From Glacieibacterium arshaanense (GTDB taxonomy: Bacteria > Pseudomonadota > Alphaproteobacteria > Sphingomonadales > Sphingomonadaceae), in contig NZ_SIHO01000001.1 in the NCBI RefSeq assembly GCF_004681125.1, forward strand, positions 941,149 through 1,005,148: a stretch of 64,000 nt of DNA, given 5' to 3'. Both the position numbers and the translations under genes were made by a program. Below, in pieces: positions 18,558-27,791 of the stretch (its first letter is position 1; each line of letters begins with the position of its first letter). The notes beneath the pieces are model-generated. The model was not told the origin of the DNA and searched no databases. It saw only the letters and a list, made by a program, of their open reading frames with translations.

Positions 18558-19475
18558 GTGCTGACGTCGGCAATCTGGCTGCCCGCGACGCTTGCCGCCG
18601 GACTGTTCCAGGCGGCACGTACCGCCATTCAACAACGCCTTCGCGCGACGCTGTCGGTCAACGGCGCCGGGCTGGTGCGCTATCTTTATGGGCTGCCGGT
18701 GGCGCTGGCGCTGTGGTTCGGCTACGCCGCCGCCACCTCCGCGCACCTGCCACCGCTGTCGCCGACCTTCTTCGGTTTCGCGCTGCTCGGCGGTTTGCTG
18801 CAGATCGGCGGCACCAATTTACTCATCATGGCGTTCGGCGAGCGCAGCTTCGTCGTCGGTACGGCGTACGCCAAAACCGAGGCGGTGCAGGGCGCGGTGT
18901 TCGCGCTGTGGCTGCTCGGCGAGGTGCTGACGCCGCTGGTCTGGCTCGGCATCGCCATCAGTGTGGTCGGCGTGATGACGTTATCGCTCGGCGGCAAGGG
19001 GCTGAAGTTGCGCGATGTTTTCGGGGCGCTGTGGCAACCGGCGGCGCGCTACGGACTGGGGGCAGGGTTGTTGTTCGCGTTGACCTCCATCGCGGTCAAG
19101 CGCGCGACGCAGACGCTGGGCGACGGCGATGTTGTCCTGCGCGCGCTGACATCGCTCGTCGCGGTGGTGACGCTACAGCTGGTGATGCAGGGCAGCTATG
19201 TCATTTTGCGTGAACGCGGCCAGTGGCGCGCGGTGCTCGGCAGCTGGCGCACGTCGATGTGGGTCGGCCTGCTCGCGGCTGCGGGCTCGGCATTCTGGTT
19301 CACCGCCTTTGCCTCGGCACCGGTAGCGCTGGTGCGCACGGTCGGCCAGGTCGAGGTGATCTTCACGCTGCTGCTGGGGCATTTTTACCTGCGCGAGCCG
19401 CTCAAGCGCGCCGAGGCGCTCGGGCTGGCGCTGGTGGTCATCGGGGTGATTGCGTCGGTCGTTGGCAGCGGCTGA
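18558..19475 (+). CDS. EamA/DMT family transporter
   Basis: A 305-residue inner-membrane protein with about ten hydrophobic helices in two related halves, the organisation of EamA drug/metabolite transporters. Typical features are the first-half end GTAYAKTEAVQGAVFALWLLGE and the second-half counterpart ALVRTVGQVEVIFTLLLGHF with the following YLREPLKRAEALG. The start is a GTG at 18558, 23 bases after fabZ; there is no better ATG. Substrate unknown. It takes the place of the lpxA position in the cluster. Confidence 0.82.
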   Translation: MLTSAIWLPATLAAGLFQAARTAIQQRLRATLSVNGAGLVRYLYGLPVALALWFGYAAATSAHLPPLSPTFFGFALLGGLLQIGGTNLLIMAFGERSFVVGTAYAKTEAVQGAVFALWLLGEVLTPLVWLGIAISVVGVMTLSLGGKGLKLRDVFGALWQPAARYGLGAGLLFALTSIAVKRATQTLGDGDVVLRALTSLVAVVTLQLVMQGSYVILRERGQWRAVLGSWRTSMWVGLLAAAGSAFWFTAFASAPVALVRTVGQVEVIFTLLLGHFYLREPLKRAEALGLALVVIGVIASVVGSG

Positions 19476-19956
19476 GACACGACGAATTTCCGGCCAGCGG
19501 ATATCCCCGCCCCGGTCCATCGTCCTCGCAATCTGTTCCCCCGCCGCCACGGTGGGGGAAATCCTCTTCCCGGTAACGGCTTCCTTGGGTGGGTTGCTTG
19601 GTTACCGGGAAGAGGCAGGCTTTGTGTCGCTGGTCGAGGTAGCCGGTAGCGGAGGGCGACGGCTTCCAAGGCCGAACGCGTATATTACGCTGTAGTTCAC
19701 GCGTTTTTTGGACGCATTTAGTGCAGACGTAAGTGCCCTCCTTGGAACACTTGGAGCTGAAGTCCTCGACCTGACAGAGCGCGGGGCTGAAAAGCGCGGC
19801 GGTGAAACGACACGTCCGGGTACGCAAGTGGCGATCGTGGGCCCGGACAGGTTGGACGGGAAACACCCATTTCCCGTCGCCTTGATTGATCTACTAACCG
19901 ATTCGGTTCATGAAGTCAAGTGAACTCGCGATAACGGCTCAATCGCCGGCAGCCGC
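19476..19956. other. Gene-free stretch with several inverted repeats
   Basis: A 480-base gap between the convergent ends of the EamA and VOC genes. No convincing protein gene is visible: the open frames here have no ribosome-binding site or family resemblance. It holds a 15-bp perfect inverted repeat (19563-19615), a short hairpin followed by six T residues (about 19677-19711), a 7-bp stem GTCCGGG/CCCGGAC (about 19817-19851) and a 9-bp hairpin GACGGGAAA/TTTCCCGTC (about 19857-19880). A structured RNA or a decayed repeat element is possible; no known RNA family was recognised. Confidence 0.5.
19563..19615. repeat. Perfect 15-bp inverted repeat
   Basis: CCTCTTCCCGGTAAC at 19563-19577 and its exact reverse complement at 19601-19615 enclose 23 bases. 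The stem is long and fully paired but is followed by no T-run, so it is more like a palindromic repeat element than a terminator. Confidence 0.75.
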
Positions 19957-20319
19957 CTATACTTTGCCCTTCGGTTCCCACAGCTCGATCTTGCGGCCGT
20001 CGCAGTCGATAATCCAGCCGAACTTGCCGTAGCTCTCATCCATCGGCGTTCCGACCAGCGTGACGCCGTCGGCTGCCAGTTGCGCCAGCAGGCTATCGAG
20101 ATCATCGACGGTGAAGTTGATCATGAATGCCTGTTCGGCGGGAAAATAGTCGCTGCCGGCGTTGAACGGGCTCCACACGGTTTGCGCCCCGTCGGTCTGT
20201 GCGAAGGTCGCGCCATAGTCATCGACCGCGACGCCGAGATGCTGCGCATACCAGGCGCGCGTCGCTGCCGGGTCGGCACAGCGGAAGAACACGCCACCAA
20301 GTCCGGTCACCTTCGCCAT
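19957..20319 (-). CDS. VOC family protein (glyoxalase-like)
   Basis: A 120-residue single-domain vicinal-oxygen-chelate protein. The family pattern is VTGLGGVFFRCADPAATRAW at the start, INFTVDDLDSLLAQL in the middle, and a C-terminal DCDGRKIELWEP, whose Glu is the usual metal ligand. Such proteins include glyoxalases, extradiol dioxygenases and antibiotic-resistance proteins; the substrate cannot be told. It follows mobA by 3 bases on the same strand and is preceded by GGAG, so the two are probably co-expressed. Confidence 0.82.
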   Translation of the reverse strand: MAKVTGLGGVFFRCADPAATRAWYAQHLGVAVDDYGATFAQTDGAQTVWSPFNAGSDYFPAEQAFMINFTVDDLDSLLAQLAADGVTLVGTPMDESYGKFGWIIDCDGRKIELWEPKGKV

Positions 20320-20322
20320 CGC

Positions 20323-20841
20323 TCACTCCAGCGCTGCCAGATCCTCGCGGCGATTGACGTTGATAATCAGCCCCAAGTCAATTGTCCGCGCCGCCGCGAT
20401 GGTCAGCCAGGTCGACATGCGCCGGTCCTCGCCTGCAGCCAGATGCATCTCCAGCCGCCGCACCAGCTTGACCGGCCAGAAGCCGAGCAGCGGCTGGCCC
20501 GCCGCCACGCGCGCGCCGTCACCGGACAGTCGTTCGGCAAGGTCTTCGGGCAGATACGGCAAGTCGCAGCCGCTGGTCAGCACCGCGTCGAAGCGGTGTG
20601 CGGCCGCATGGTCGAGCGCCGCACACAGCGCGCCGAGCGGCCCCAGCCCCGGTGCTGGCCGGTCGGCGAGATCGGGGTAGGGCGGCCAGTCGCGCCCGCA
20701 CACCACCAGCGTTTCGACCTGCGGCGCCAGCCGGTCGATCACGTGCTGAATCAAGGGCTTGCCGTGCAGTGTTGCCAGCGCCTTGTCGCCGCCGAAGCGC
20801 CGCGAGGTGCCGCCGGCGAAGATGGCGCCGAGCAGGCGCAT
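20323..20841 (-). CDS. mobA: Molybdenum cofactor guanylyltransferase
   Basis: A 172-residue nucleotidyltransferase that adds GMP to molybdopterin, making the guanine-dinucleotide cofactor used by DMSO-reductase-family enzymes. GAIFAGGTSRRFGGDKAL is the N-terminal GTP-binding signature with the Lys, and LTSGCDLPYLPEDLA holds the metal-binding Asp. It is slightly shorter than E. coli MobA. ATG 20841 is chosen because it lies just after the terminator of the upstream DUF481 gene. A molybdopterin oxidoreductase that may need this cofactor lies at the right end of the window. Confidence 0.86.
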   Translation of the reverse strand: MRLLGAIFAGGTSRRFGGDKALATLHGKPLIQHVIDRLAPQVETLVVCGRDWPPYPDLADRPAPGLGPLGALCAALDHAAAHRFDAVLTSGCDLPYLPEDLAERLSGDGARVAAGQPLLGFWPVKLVRRLEMHLAAGEDRRMSTWLTIAAARTIDLGLIINVNRREDLAALE

Positions 20842-20847
20842 CAGCGG

Positions 20848-20882
20848 AAAAGCGCCGGGAAGCTGGCCTGGCTTCCCGGCGC
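20848..20882 (-). terminator. Intrinsic terminator of the DUF481 gene
   Basis: On the minus strand a perfect 12-bp stem GCGCCGGGAAGC / GCTTCCCGGCGC with a 7-base loop is followed by TTTT. It begins 5 bases after the DUF481 stop codon and ends just before the mobA start, separating the two units. Confidence 0.85.
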
Positions 20883-20887
20883 GAGCA

Positions 20888-21781
20888 TCAGAAGCCGTAG
20901 ACCAAAGTGAAGCGCGTCGTCGTGTCGGTCGCTTCGAGGCCGGGCTGCGGATTGCTTTCGTTCTGCAGGAAGAACGAAATCCGTGCCGACAGCGAGCCAT
21001 AGAGCTTGGTGGTCAGCGCGGTGTCCGAGGTAAAGGTGTTGGTTTCGCCGCCGAAGAAGTACGACGCGGTTTCGGTGAACGCCGTAGTCGGCCCGATGTT
21101 CCAGATGAAATTGCCGGCGACGCGACCCGAGAAGTCCGACGAATTGCCGCCGATGACATAGCTGGTCTGGCGCAGTGCCGGGCCGCCTTCGAGCCCCAAC
21201 ACGACCTTCGGCGTGTCGATGAGCTTGTAACCGAGGCCGAGCGATTCGCTGAAGCGGCTGGTGAAGCCGGCGAAGGTGTCGCGTTCCCAGCTGACAATGG
21301 CGAGCGCGTAGAAGCGCGGCGAGAATTTGTAGTGCAGGTCATTGCCGATGAAATAGCGTTCCTGCGAGGTGACGCCGTTGTCCTTCTGGTAGTTGACCGC
21401 GCCGGCCAGCGTGTTCTCCCACTTCAGGCTCTGCTTGGTCAGCTTGGCGCCGATGGCGACACCGGTGCTCGACGTGTTGCCGCTCGAGGTGAACGCGCCG
21501 ATCGTGCCTTCGCCGCTCCAGCCTTCGGTGAACGACTGGCTTTCGAGCTTGGCAACGCGGGCTTCTTCGGCCTTTTTGTTGAGCGCCGCGACCTGTGCGT
21601 CGATTTCGGCGGCGGAGCCCGGGTTGGTCTTCTTGGCGATTTCGGCAACGGTCTTGAGCGACGCCGGGTCAGCCGCGGCGGCATCGATCATCGCCGCGAC
21701 CGACGCCGGGACGGGTTCGGCATGCGCCGCAGCGAATGGCACAGCGAGCGCCAGCGCCGGTACGGCGAATAGAATACGCAT
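20888..21781 (-). CDS. DUF481 outer membrane beta-barrel protein
   Basis: A 297-residue outer-membrane protein of the DUF481 (YdiY) family. A signal peptide MRILFAVPALALAVPFAAAHA is followed by a helical, Ala/Lys-rich stretch (residues about 25-75, probably coiled coil) and then a beta-barrel of alternating residues ending YGF, with the terminal Phe typical of BamA substrates. WSGEGTIGAFTSSGNTSSTG is the family start. ATG 21781 has GGGGA eight bases upstream, favouring it over the ATG at 21796. Function unknown; a strong terminator follows. Confidence 0.85.
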   Translation of the reverse strand: MRILFAVPALALAVPFAAAHAEPVPASVAAMIDAAAADPASLKTVAEIAKKTNPGSAAEIDAQVAALNKKAEEARVAKLESQSFTEGWSGEGTIGAFTSSGNTSSTGVAIGAKLTKQSLKWENTLAGAVNYQKDNGVTSQERYFIGNDLHYKFSPRFYALAIVSWERDTFAGFTSRFSESLGLGYKLIDTPKVVLGLEGGPALRQTSYVIGGNSSDFSGRVAGNFIWNIGPTTAFTETASYFFGGETNTFTSDTALTTKLYGSLSARISFFLQNESNPQPGLEATDTTTRFTLVYGF

Positions 21782-21873
21782 CGGAAATATCCCCATTTGA
21801 AGAGCCCGGCAGCCTGTTAGCGAAGCGGCTGCCGAGCGTCCACAAAAAGCCGATATGGCGCGACAACGTGCCG

Positions 21874-23061
<1,188 letters not shown>

Positions 23062-23142
23062 GTAACTGCCTCGTGCGAAATCATCTGATGCTGCGCTTTA
23101 GCCGCGCTGGCGGTCGCGGTCGATTGGTTTTAGGAGCGACAT

Positions 23143-24081
23143 ATGACCGCCACCGCCGATATCACGCCGATCCCGCTGACGCTTGCCGACCGTGATGCGG
23201 CGGCGGCATTCGGCGATGCGTTCGAACGCACCGGCTTTGCGGTGGTCACCGACCACGGCGTCGATGGTGCGCTGGTGGCGCGCGTGCAGGCGGCGGCAGC
23301 GGCATTCTTTGCGCTGCCCGAGGCTACCAAGCGCCGCTATCTGGTCGGCCAAGGCGGGGCGCGCGGCTACACACCGTTCGGCATCGAGACCGCCAAGGAC
23401 GCTGACCGCCCCGACCTCAAGGAATTCTGGCATACCGGGCGCGACTTGCCGGCGGGGCATCCGGCAGCGGTTGCGATGCCGCCGAATGTGTGGCCCGCCG
23501 AGATTGCCGATTTCGAGCCGGCGGTACGGACGTTGTTTTCGGCGCTCGACGGTGCCGGGGCACGGGTGCTGCGGGCGATTGCACTGCATCTGGGGCTGGC
23601 GGCGAATTACTTCGTCGAACCGGTGCGCGACGGCAATGGCGTGTTGCGATTGCTGCATTACCCGCCGCTGGCGCCGGGCGTGGCGGGCGAACGCGCTGCC
23701 GCGCACGAGGACATAAACGTCATCACCTTGCTGTTCGGCGCCGAGGAGGCGGGTTTGCAGTTGCGCGACCGTGCCGGCCAGTGGCGCGACATTGCGGTGC
23801 CGGACGGCGCGCTGGTGTGCAACATCGGCGACATGCTGCAGCGGCTGACCAACCACCGGCTGCCCTCCACCACGCACCGCGTCATCAATCCGGCGCCGGA
23901 ACGGGCGGGCAGGGCGCGCTATTCGATGCCGTTTTTCCTGCATTTCGCGCCGGATTTTGTCATTCGGACGCTGCCCGGGTGCATCGACAAGGCGCGGCCC
24001 GACCGCTATCCCGAAGCGATCAGCGCCGACGCCTATCTGCAGCAACGGTTGCGCGAAATCGGCCTGTTGGGGGACGGATGA
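23143..24081 (+). CDS. 2-oxoglutarate/Fe(II) oxygenase, isopenicillin N synthase family
   Basis: A 312-residue non-haem iron oxygenase. The N-terminal DIOX_N part (GFAVVTDHGVDGALV, then FFALPEATKRRY) and the C-terminal jelly roll are both present. The iron ligands are His188 and Asp190 (AAHEDINVITLLFG) and His245 (STTHRVINP); Arg259-Tyr260-Ser261 is the RxS co-substrate motif. AGGAG precedes the ATG. The stop shares ATGA with the phosphatase gene. Relatives act on gibberellins, flavonoids, antibiotics and unknown bacterial metabolites, so no substrate is claimed. Confidence 0.87.
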   Translation: MTATADITPIPLTLADRDAAAAFGDAFERTGFAVVTDHGVDGALVARVQAAAAAFFALPEATKRRYLVGQGGARGYTPFGIETAKDADRPDLKEFWHTGRDLPAGHPAAVAMPPNVWPAEIADFEPAVRTLFSALDGAGARVLRAIALHLGLAANYFVEPVRDGNGVLRLLHYPPLAPGVAGERAAAHEDINVITLLFGAEEAGLQLRDRAGQWRDIAVPDGALVCNIGDMLQRLTNHRLPSTTHRVINPAPERAGRARYSMPFFLHFAPDFVIRTLPGCIDKARPDRYPEAISADAYLQQRLREIGLLGDG

Positions 24082-25586
24082 TGATGACACGTGCGATACT
24101 GGCGGCACTGCTGATGACGGCGGCGGCGGGCGCCGCGCCGGTGCTGACGACCTCGGCGACACAGGATCCCTATTGGCAGGTCGGGCGCGACACGTTGGCG
24201 ACGCGGCTGCATGTCGTCAACCGGCCGGCGCATGCGAAGAACGTCATCCTGTTCATCGGCGACGGCATGGGGATTTCTACGATCACCGCGGCGCGCATTT
24301 TCGACGCGCAGGAGCGCGCGCGCAAGGCCGGCACCAAGGCTTTGGGCGAGGAAAACAGCCTGTCGTTCGAGAAGCTGCCGTTCAGCGCGTTGGTAAAGAC
24401 CTATAACACCGACGCGCAAGTCCCTGATTCGGCTGGCACAGCGTCGGCAATGAACACCGGCATCAAGACGCGCATTGGTTATATCAACTTCCGCCAGGAC
24501 CAGACTGCAACGGCGTGCGCGACGCCCGATGCGTGGCCGCGGACGCTGGCCGAAATCGCCAAGGGCCAGGGCATGTCGGTCGGCGTGGTGACCAACACGC
24601 GGCTGACGCACGCGACTCCTGCCGCCGTCTACGCCCACGTCCCCAACCGCAACTGGGAAGGTGCCGACGCGACCTTCCCGGCGAAGGACCGCGCCGCCGG
24701 CTGCCCCGATATCGCCAGCCAGCTCGTCAATTTCCGCTTCGGCAACGGCATCGATCTCGCGATGGGTGGCGGTCGCGCCAAGTTCCAGCCCAAGGACGCC
24801 GGCGGCTCGCGCGATGACGGCAAGGACCTCGTCGCGGTATGGAGCGCGCGCTACCCGGCCGGCCATTATCTCGGCGACGCGGCCGCACTGCGCGCGCTCA
24901 AGCCGACTACAGCGGGGCCGGTGCTCGGCCTGTTCAGCCCCGATCACATGTCGTACGAAACCGATCGTGATGCGGCGAAGCAGCCGAGCCTGACCGAAAT
25001 GACGACGTTTGCCATCGCCAGGCTCGCCGCCAGCTCGCCCAAGGGCTATTATCTGATGATCGAGGGCGGGCGCATCGATCATGCGCACCACGCCAGCAAC
25101 CCCTACCGTGCGCTCAGCGAAACGCAGCAATTCTCGCAGGCGATTGCCGCGGCACTCAAGCAAATCAATCTTGATGAAACACTGGTGCTGGTCACTGCCG
25201 ATCACAGCCATACGCTGACAATTTCGGGCTATCCGCAACGCGGCAATGACATTCTCGGCTATATCCGGCCGACGCCGGCGGGCGAGGGCGGCGACGGGCT
25301 CGACGAAGATGGCGACTCGATCGACGATCACGGCCAGCCGATGACGACGCTCGGCTATCAGAGCGGCCCGTGGAGCGGCACCATCGAAGGCCAGAAGCTG
25401 TCGCCGCGCCTCGCGCCCACCGACAAGAACTACATCTCCGACAAGCTCCACGGCACCGGCAGCGAAAGTCATGGCGGCGAGGATGTCGCACTTTTCGCCA
25501 CCGGCCCGTCGTCAAACCTCGTCGGCGGTGTCATCGAGCAGAACGTCATTTTCCACATCATGGCACAGGCGCTCGGCTGGCAGTAA
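24078..25586 (+). CDS. Alkaline phosphatase (PhoA-type)
   Basis: A 502-residue exported phosphomonoesterase. MMMTRAILAALLMTAAAGAA is a signal peptide, so it acts in the periplasm. VILFIGDGMGIST carries metal-binding Asp62; VPDSAGTASAMNTG holds Ser118, which becomes phosphorylated; EGGRIDHAHH and VTADHSHT supply zinc ligands. An acidic loop (GDGLDEDGDSIDDHG) near residue 405 looks like a calcium-binding insertion. It starts at the first of three ATG codons, overlapping the oxygenase stop, and its TAA shares a base with the aminotransferase ATG. Confidence 0.93.
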   Translation: MMMTRAILAALLMTAAAGAAPVLTTSATQDPYWQVGRDTLATRLHVVNRPAHAKNVILFIGDGMGISTITAARIFDAQERARKAGTKALGEENSLSFEKLPFSALVKTYNTDAQVPDSAGTASAMNTGIKTRIGYINFRQDQTATACATPDAWPRTLAEIAKGQGMSVGVVTNTRLTHATPAAVYAHVPNRNWEGADATFPAKDRAAGCPDIASQLVNFRFGNGIDLAMGGGRAKFQPKDAGGSRDDGKDLVAVWSARYPAGHYLGDAAALRALKPTTAGPVLGLFSPDHMSYETDRDAAKQPSLTEMTTFAIARLAASSPKGYYLMIEGGRIDHAHHASNPYRALSETQQFSQAIAAALKQINLDETLVLVTADHSHTLTISGYPQRGNDILGYIRPTPAGEGGDGLDEDGDSIDDHGQPMTTLGYQSGPWSGTIEGQKLSPRLAPTDKNYISDKLHGTGSESHGGEDVALFATGPSSNLVGGVIEQNVIFHIMAQALGWQ

Positions 25587-26737
25587 TGAACCCGTTCTAC
25601 GCCAATATGCCGACGACAATTTTCGAGGCGATGTCGGCGCGCGCCCGCGCGACCGGGGCGATCAACCTTGGGCAGGGCTTCCCCGATGCGCAGGGGCCGC
25701 GTGATGTGCTGCAGGCGGCGGCGGACGCTTTGTTCAATGAGTCGAACCAGTATCCGCCGATGTCGGGGCTGCCCGGGCTGCGTGCGGCGGTGGCGGCACA
25801 TTACAGTGCGCACCAGGGCCTCGACCTGACGCCGGACGAAATTATCGTCACCTCGGGCGCGACCGAGGCGCTGGCCGCGTCGATCCTCGCGCTGGTGCGT
25901 CCCGGTGACGAGGTGGTGCTGCTGCAGCCGATGTACGACAGCTATCTGCCGATGGTGCGCCAGGCCGGCGGCATTGCGCGGCTGGTCAATCTGCAGGCAC
26001 CCGACTGGCAGGTCACGGACGCCATGTTGGCCGAAGTTTTTAACGCAAAGACCGCGCTGGTCGTATTGAATACGCCGCATAATCCAACGGGGTCGATGCT
26101 CAATGCGCAGTCGCTCGCCGTCATTGCCGACTATTGCCGGCGCTTCGATTGCGTCGCGCTGTGCGACGAGGTCTGGGAGCATGTGGTGTTCGACGGCACC
26201 GCGCACCTGCCGCTGCTGGCGCTACCGGGGATGCGCGAGCGCTGTGTCAAGATCGGCTCGGCGGGCAAGATTTTCGCGCTGACCGGCTGGAAGGTCGGCT
26301 GGATTTGCGCCTGTCCGGCGCTGTCACAGGCGATTGCCCGGGCGCACCAGTTCCTGACATTCACGACGGCCCCCAATCTGCAACACGCGGTGACCTATGG
26401 GCTGGGTAAGCCCGCCGACAGCTTCACCGCGATGCACGCCGATCTGCAGCGCTCGCGCGACCGGTTGCGCGCGGCGCTTGAAGCCGCCGGCTATGCGGTG
26501 GCGCCGAGCGTCGGCACCTATTTCATGTCGATCGACCTCGCCGCCTCGGGGCTGGCGCTGGGCGATGTACAATTCTGCGATGAAACGCTGGTCGACGGCG
26601 TTGCGGCCATCCCGGTGTCGGCCTTCTACGCCGAGGCGCCGTCATTCAACCATGTGCGGCTATGCTTTGCGAAATCGGATGCGACACTCGACGCGGCTGC
26701 CGCGCGGCTGGCGACGACGCGGGCGCGGCTGGCCTAG
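25586..26737 (+). CDS. Class I aminotransferase (PLP-dependent)
   Basis: A 383-residue fold-type I aminotransferase. SGATEALAASI is the phosphate-cup region, NTPHNPTGSMLN the conserved Asn loop, CDEVWEHVVFDG the Asp that pairs with the pyridine nitrogen, and SAGKIFALTGWKVGW contains Lys228, which binds pyridoxal phosphate. The sequence is closest in pattern to methionine/kynurenine-type aminotransferases (YbdL-like). It starts on the last base of the phosphatase stop, the third gene of a tight three-gene operon. Amino-acid specificity cannot be told from the sequence. Confidence 0.88.
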   Translation: MNPFYANMPTTIFEAMSARARATGAINLGQGFPDAQGPRDVLQAAADALFNESNQYPPMSGLPGLRAAVAAHYSAHQGLDLTPDEIIVTSGATEALAASILALVRPGDEVVLLQPMYDSYLPMVRQAGGIARLVNLQAPDWQVTDAMLAEVFNAKTALVVLNTPHNPTGSMLNAQSLAVIADYCRRFDCVALCDEVWEHVVFDGTAHLPLLALPGMRERCVKIGSAGKIFALTGWKVGWICACPALSQAIARAHQFLTFTTAPNLQHAVTYGLGKPADSFTAMHADLQRSRDRLRAALEAAGYAVAPSVGTYFMSIDLAASGLALGDVQFCDETLVDGVAAIPVSAFYAEAPSFNHVRLCFAKSDATLDAAAARLATTRARLA

Positions 26738-26740
26738 GCG

Positions 26741-26866
26741 TCAGGCGTTGTAGTTGAGCAGCAGATACACCAGCAACAAACCGACGCCAGTGCCGACAAC
26801 CAGCCCGACCAGCCAGACGAACACACCACTTTGCGCGATGCGCTTGTGGAAACCAAAATCGACCAC
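26741..26866 (-). CDS. Small single-pass membrane protein, 41 residues
   Basis: A short frame starting at GTG 26866 with GAGAG six bases before it. The product begins MVDFGFHKRIAQSG and continues as one strongly hydrophobic helix (about residues 14-37, with VFVWLVGLVVG and LLLVYLLL) ending NYNA. The basic N-terminus and clean helix look like a genuine small inner-membrane protein, and the gene ends 3 bases from the convergent aminotransferase. No family was recognised. The call rests on composition and spacing only. Confidence 0.45.
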   Translation of the reverse strand: MVDFGFHKRIAQSGVFVWLVGLVVGTGVGLLLVYLLLNYNA

Positions 26867-27050
26867 AGCAAACTCTCGAACCCATCCATGCAGCCACGCC
26901 GCATGATTCCGACCCCTGTATCAAATGACGCAAAAAGCATGCCAGAATCTGCGCTGATACAAGTGCTTGATATCGCTTCATTCAAGCCAGTTCGTGTGAC
27001 ACGCGATTGTAATATTTTCTGACTCGGTTAGGGCAAGCCCAAGCAGCGGT

Positions 27051-27791
27051 TCAGTCGTAACGCGCGGTCAGGAATGTCAGGCCATCGGGCGGGGCGTTGA
27101 ACCCCAGTGCCGCACGGTTGCGCGCCGCGAGTGCCGCGCCAAGCGTCGCCGCGCTCCAGCCGCCATGGCCCACCAGCTTGAGGCAGCCGACCATCGAGCG
27201 CACCTGATGGTGCAGGAACGACCGCGCGCCGGTTTCGATCAGCACCGCGTCACCGTCGCGGCGCACCGAGATGTGGTCGAGCGTCTTGACCGGGCTCGCC
27301 GACTGGCAATGCGCGCTGCGGAAAGTGGTGAAATCATGCCGCCCGACGAGCAGTTGCGCCGCGTCATGCATGGCGTCGGCATCGAGTGGCTGCGGCACGC
27401 GCCACGCCAGCCCGCGGTCGACGGTCAGCGGCGCGCGGCGGTTGATGATGCGGTATTGATAGCTGCGTGCGGTGCAATCAAAGCGTGCGTGGAATTCGGG
27501 GTCGGCTACGGTGCAATCGGTGATGGCGACCGGGGCGGGGGGCAGCTTGGCGTTGATCGCCGCCATCAGCCGGTACGCGGCGATGTCGCGTTCGACATCG
27601 ACATGCGCGACCATCGCGCGGGCGTGCACCCCGGCGTCGGTGCGGCCGGCGCCATAGACCAGCACGGTTTCGCCGGTGACGGCGTGGATGGCCGCCTCGA
27701 TGGCGCCCTGGACGCTGGCGCCACTCGCCTGCCGCTGCCAGCCGACGAACGGCCGGCCGTCATATTCGATGGTCAACCGGAAACGCGTCAC
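27051..27791 (-). CDS. truA: tRNA pseudouridine(38-40) synthase TruA
   Basis: A 246-residue enzyme isomerising uridines 38-40 in the tRNA anticodon arm. The opening [18 protein letters not shown] and [12 protein letters not shown] with catalytic Asp52 are the family signatures; [13 protein letters not shown] is the C-terminal block. The start is a GTG sharing GTGA with the fmt stop; the longer frame lies inside fmt. The order fmt-truA is common in alphaproteobacteria. Confidence 0.94.
   Translation of the reverse strand: MTRFRLTIEYDGRPFVGWQRQASGASVQGAIEAAIHAVTGETVLVYGAGRTDAGVHARAMVAHVDVERDIAAYRLMAAINAKLPPAPVAITDCTVADPEFHARFDCTARSYQYRIINRRAPLTVDRGLAWRVPQPLDADAMHDAAQLLVGRHDFTTFRSAHCQSASPVKTLDHISVRRDGDAVLIETGARSFLHHQVRSMVGCLKLVGHGGWSAATLGAALAARNRAALGFNAPPDGLTFLTARYD

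Noticed and set aside
19708-19923. 71-residue plus-strand frame in the gap after the EamA gene
   Set aside because: Starts with TTG without a ribosome-binding site and runs through two hairpins.
19620-19960. tmRNA, RNase P RNA or 6S RNA in the gap after the EamA gene
   Set aside because: None of the conserved end or core sequences of these RNAs was recognised.
26831-27022. 63-residue plus-strand frame near truA
   Set aside because: No family resemblance and it lies opposite the more convincing 41-residue membrane peptide.
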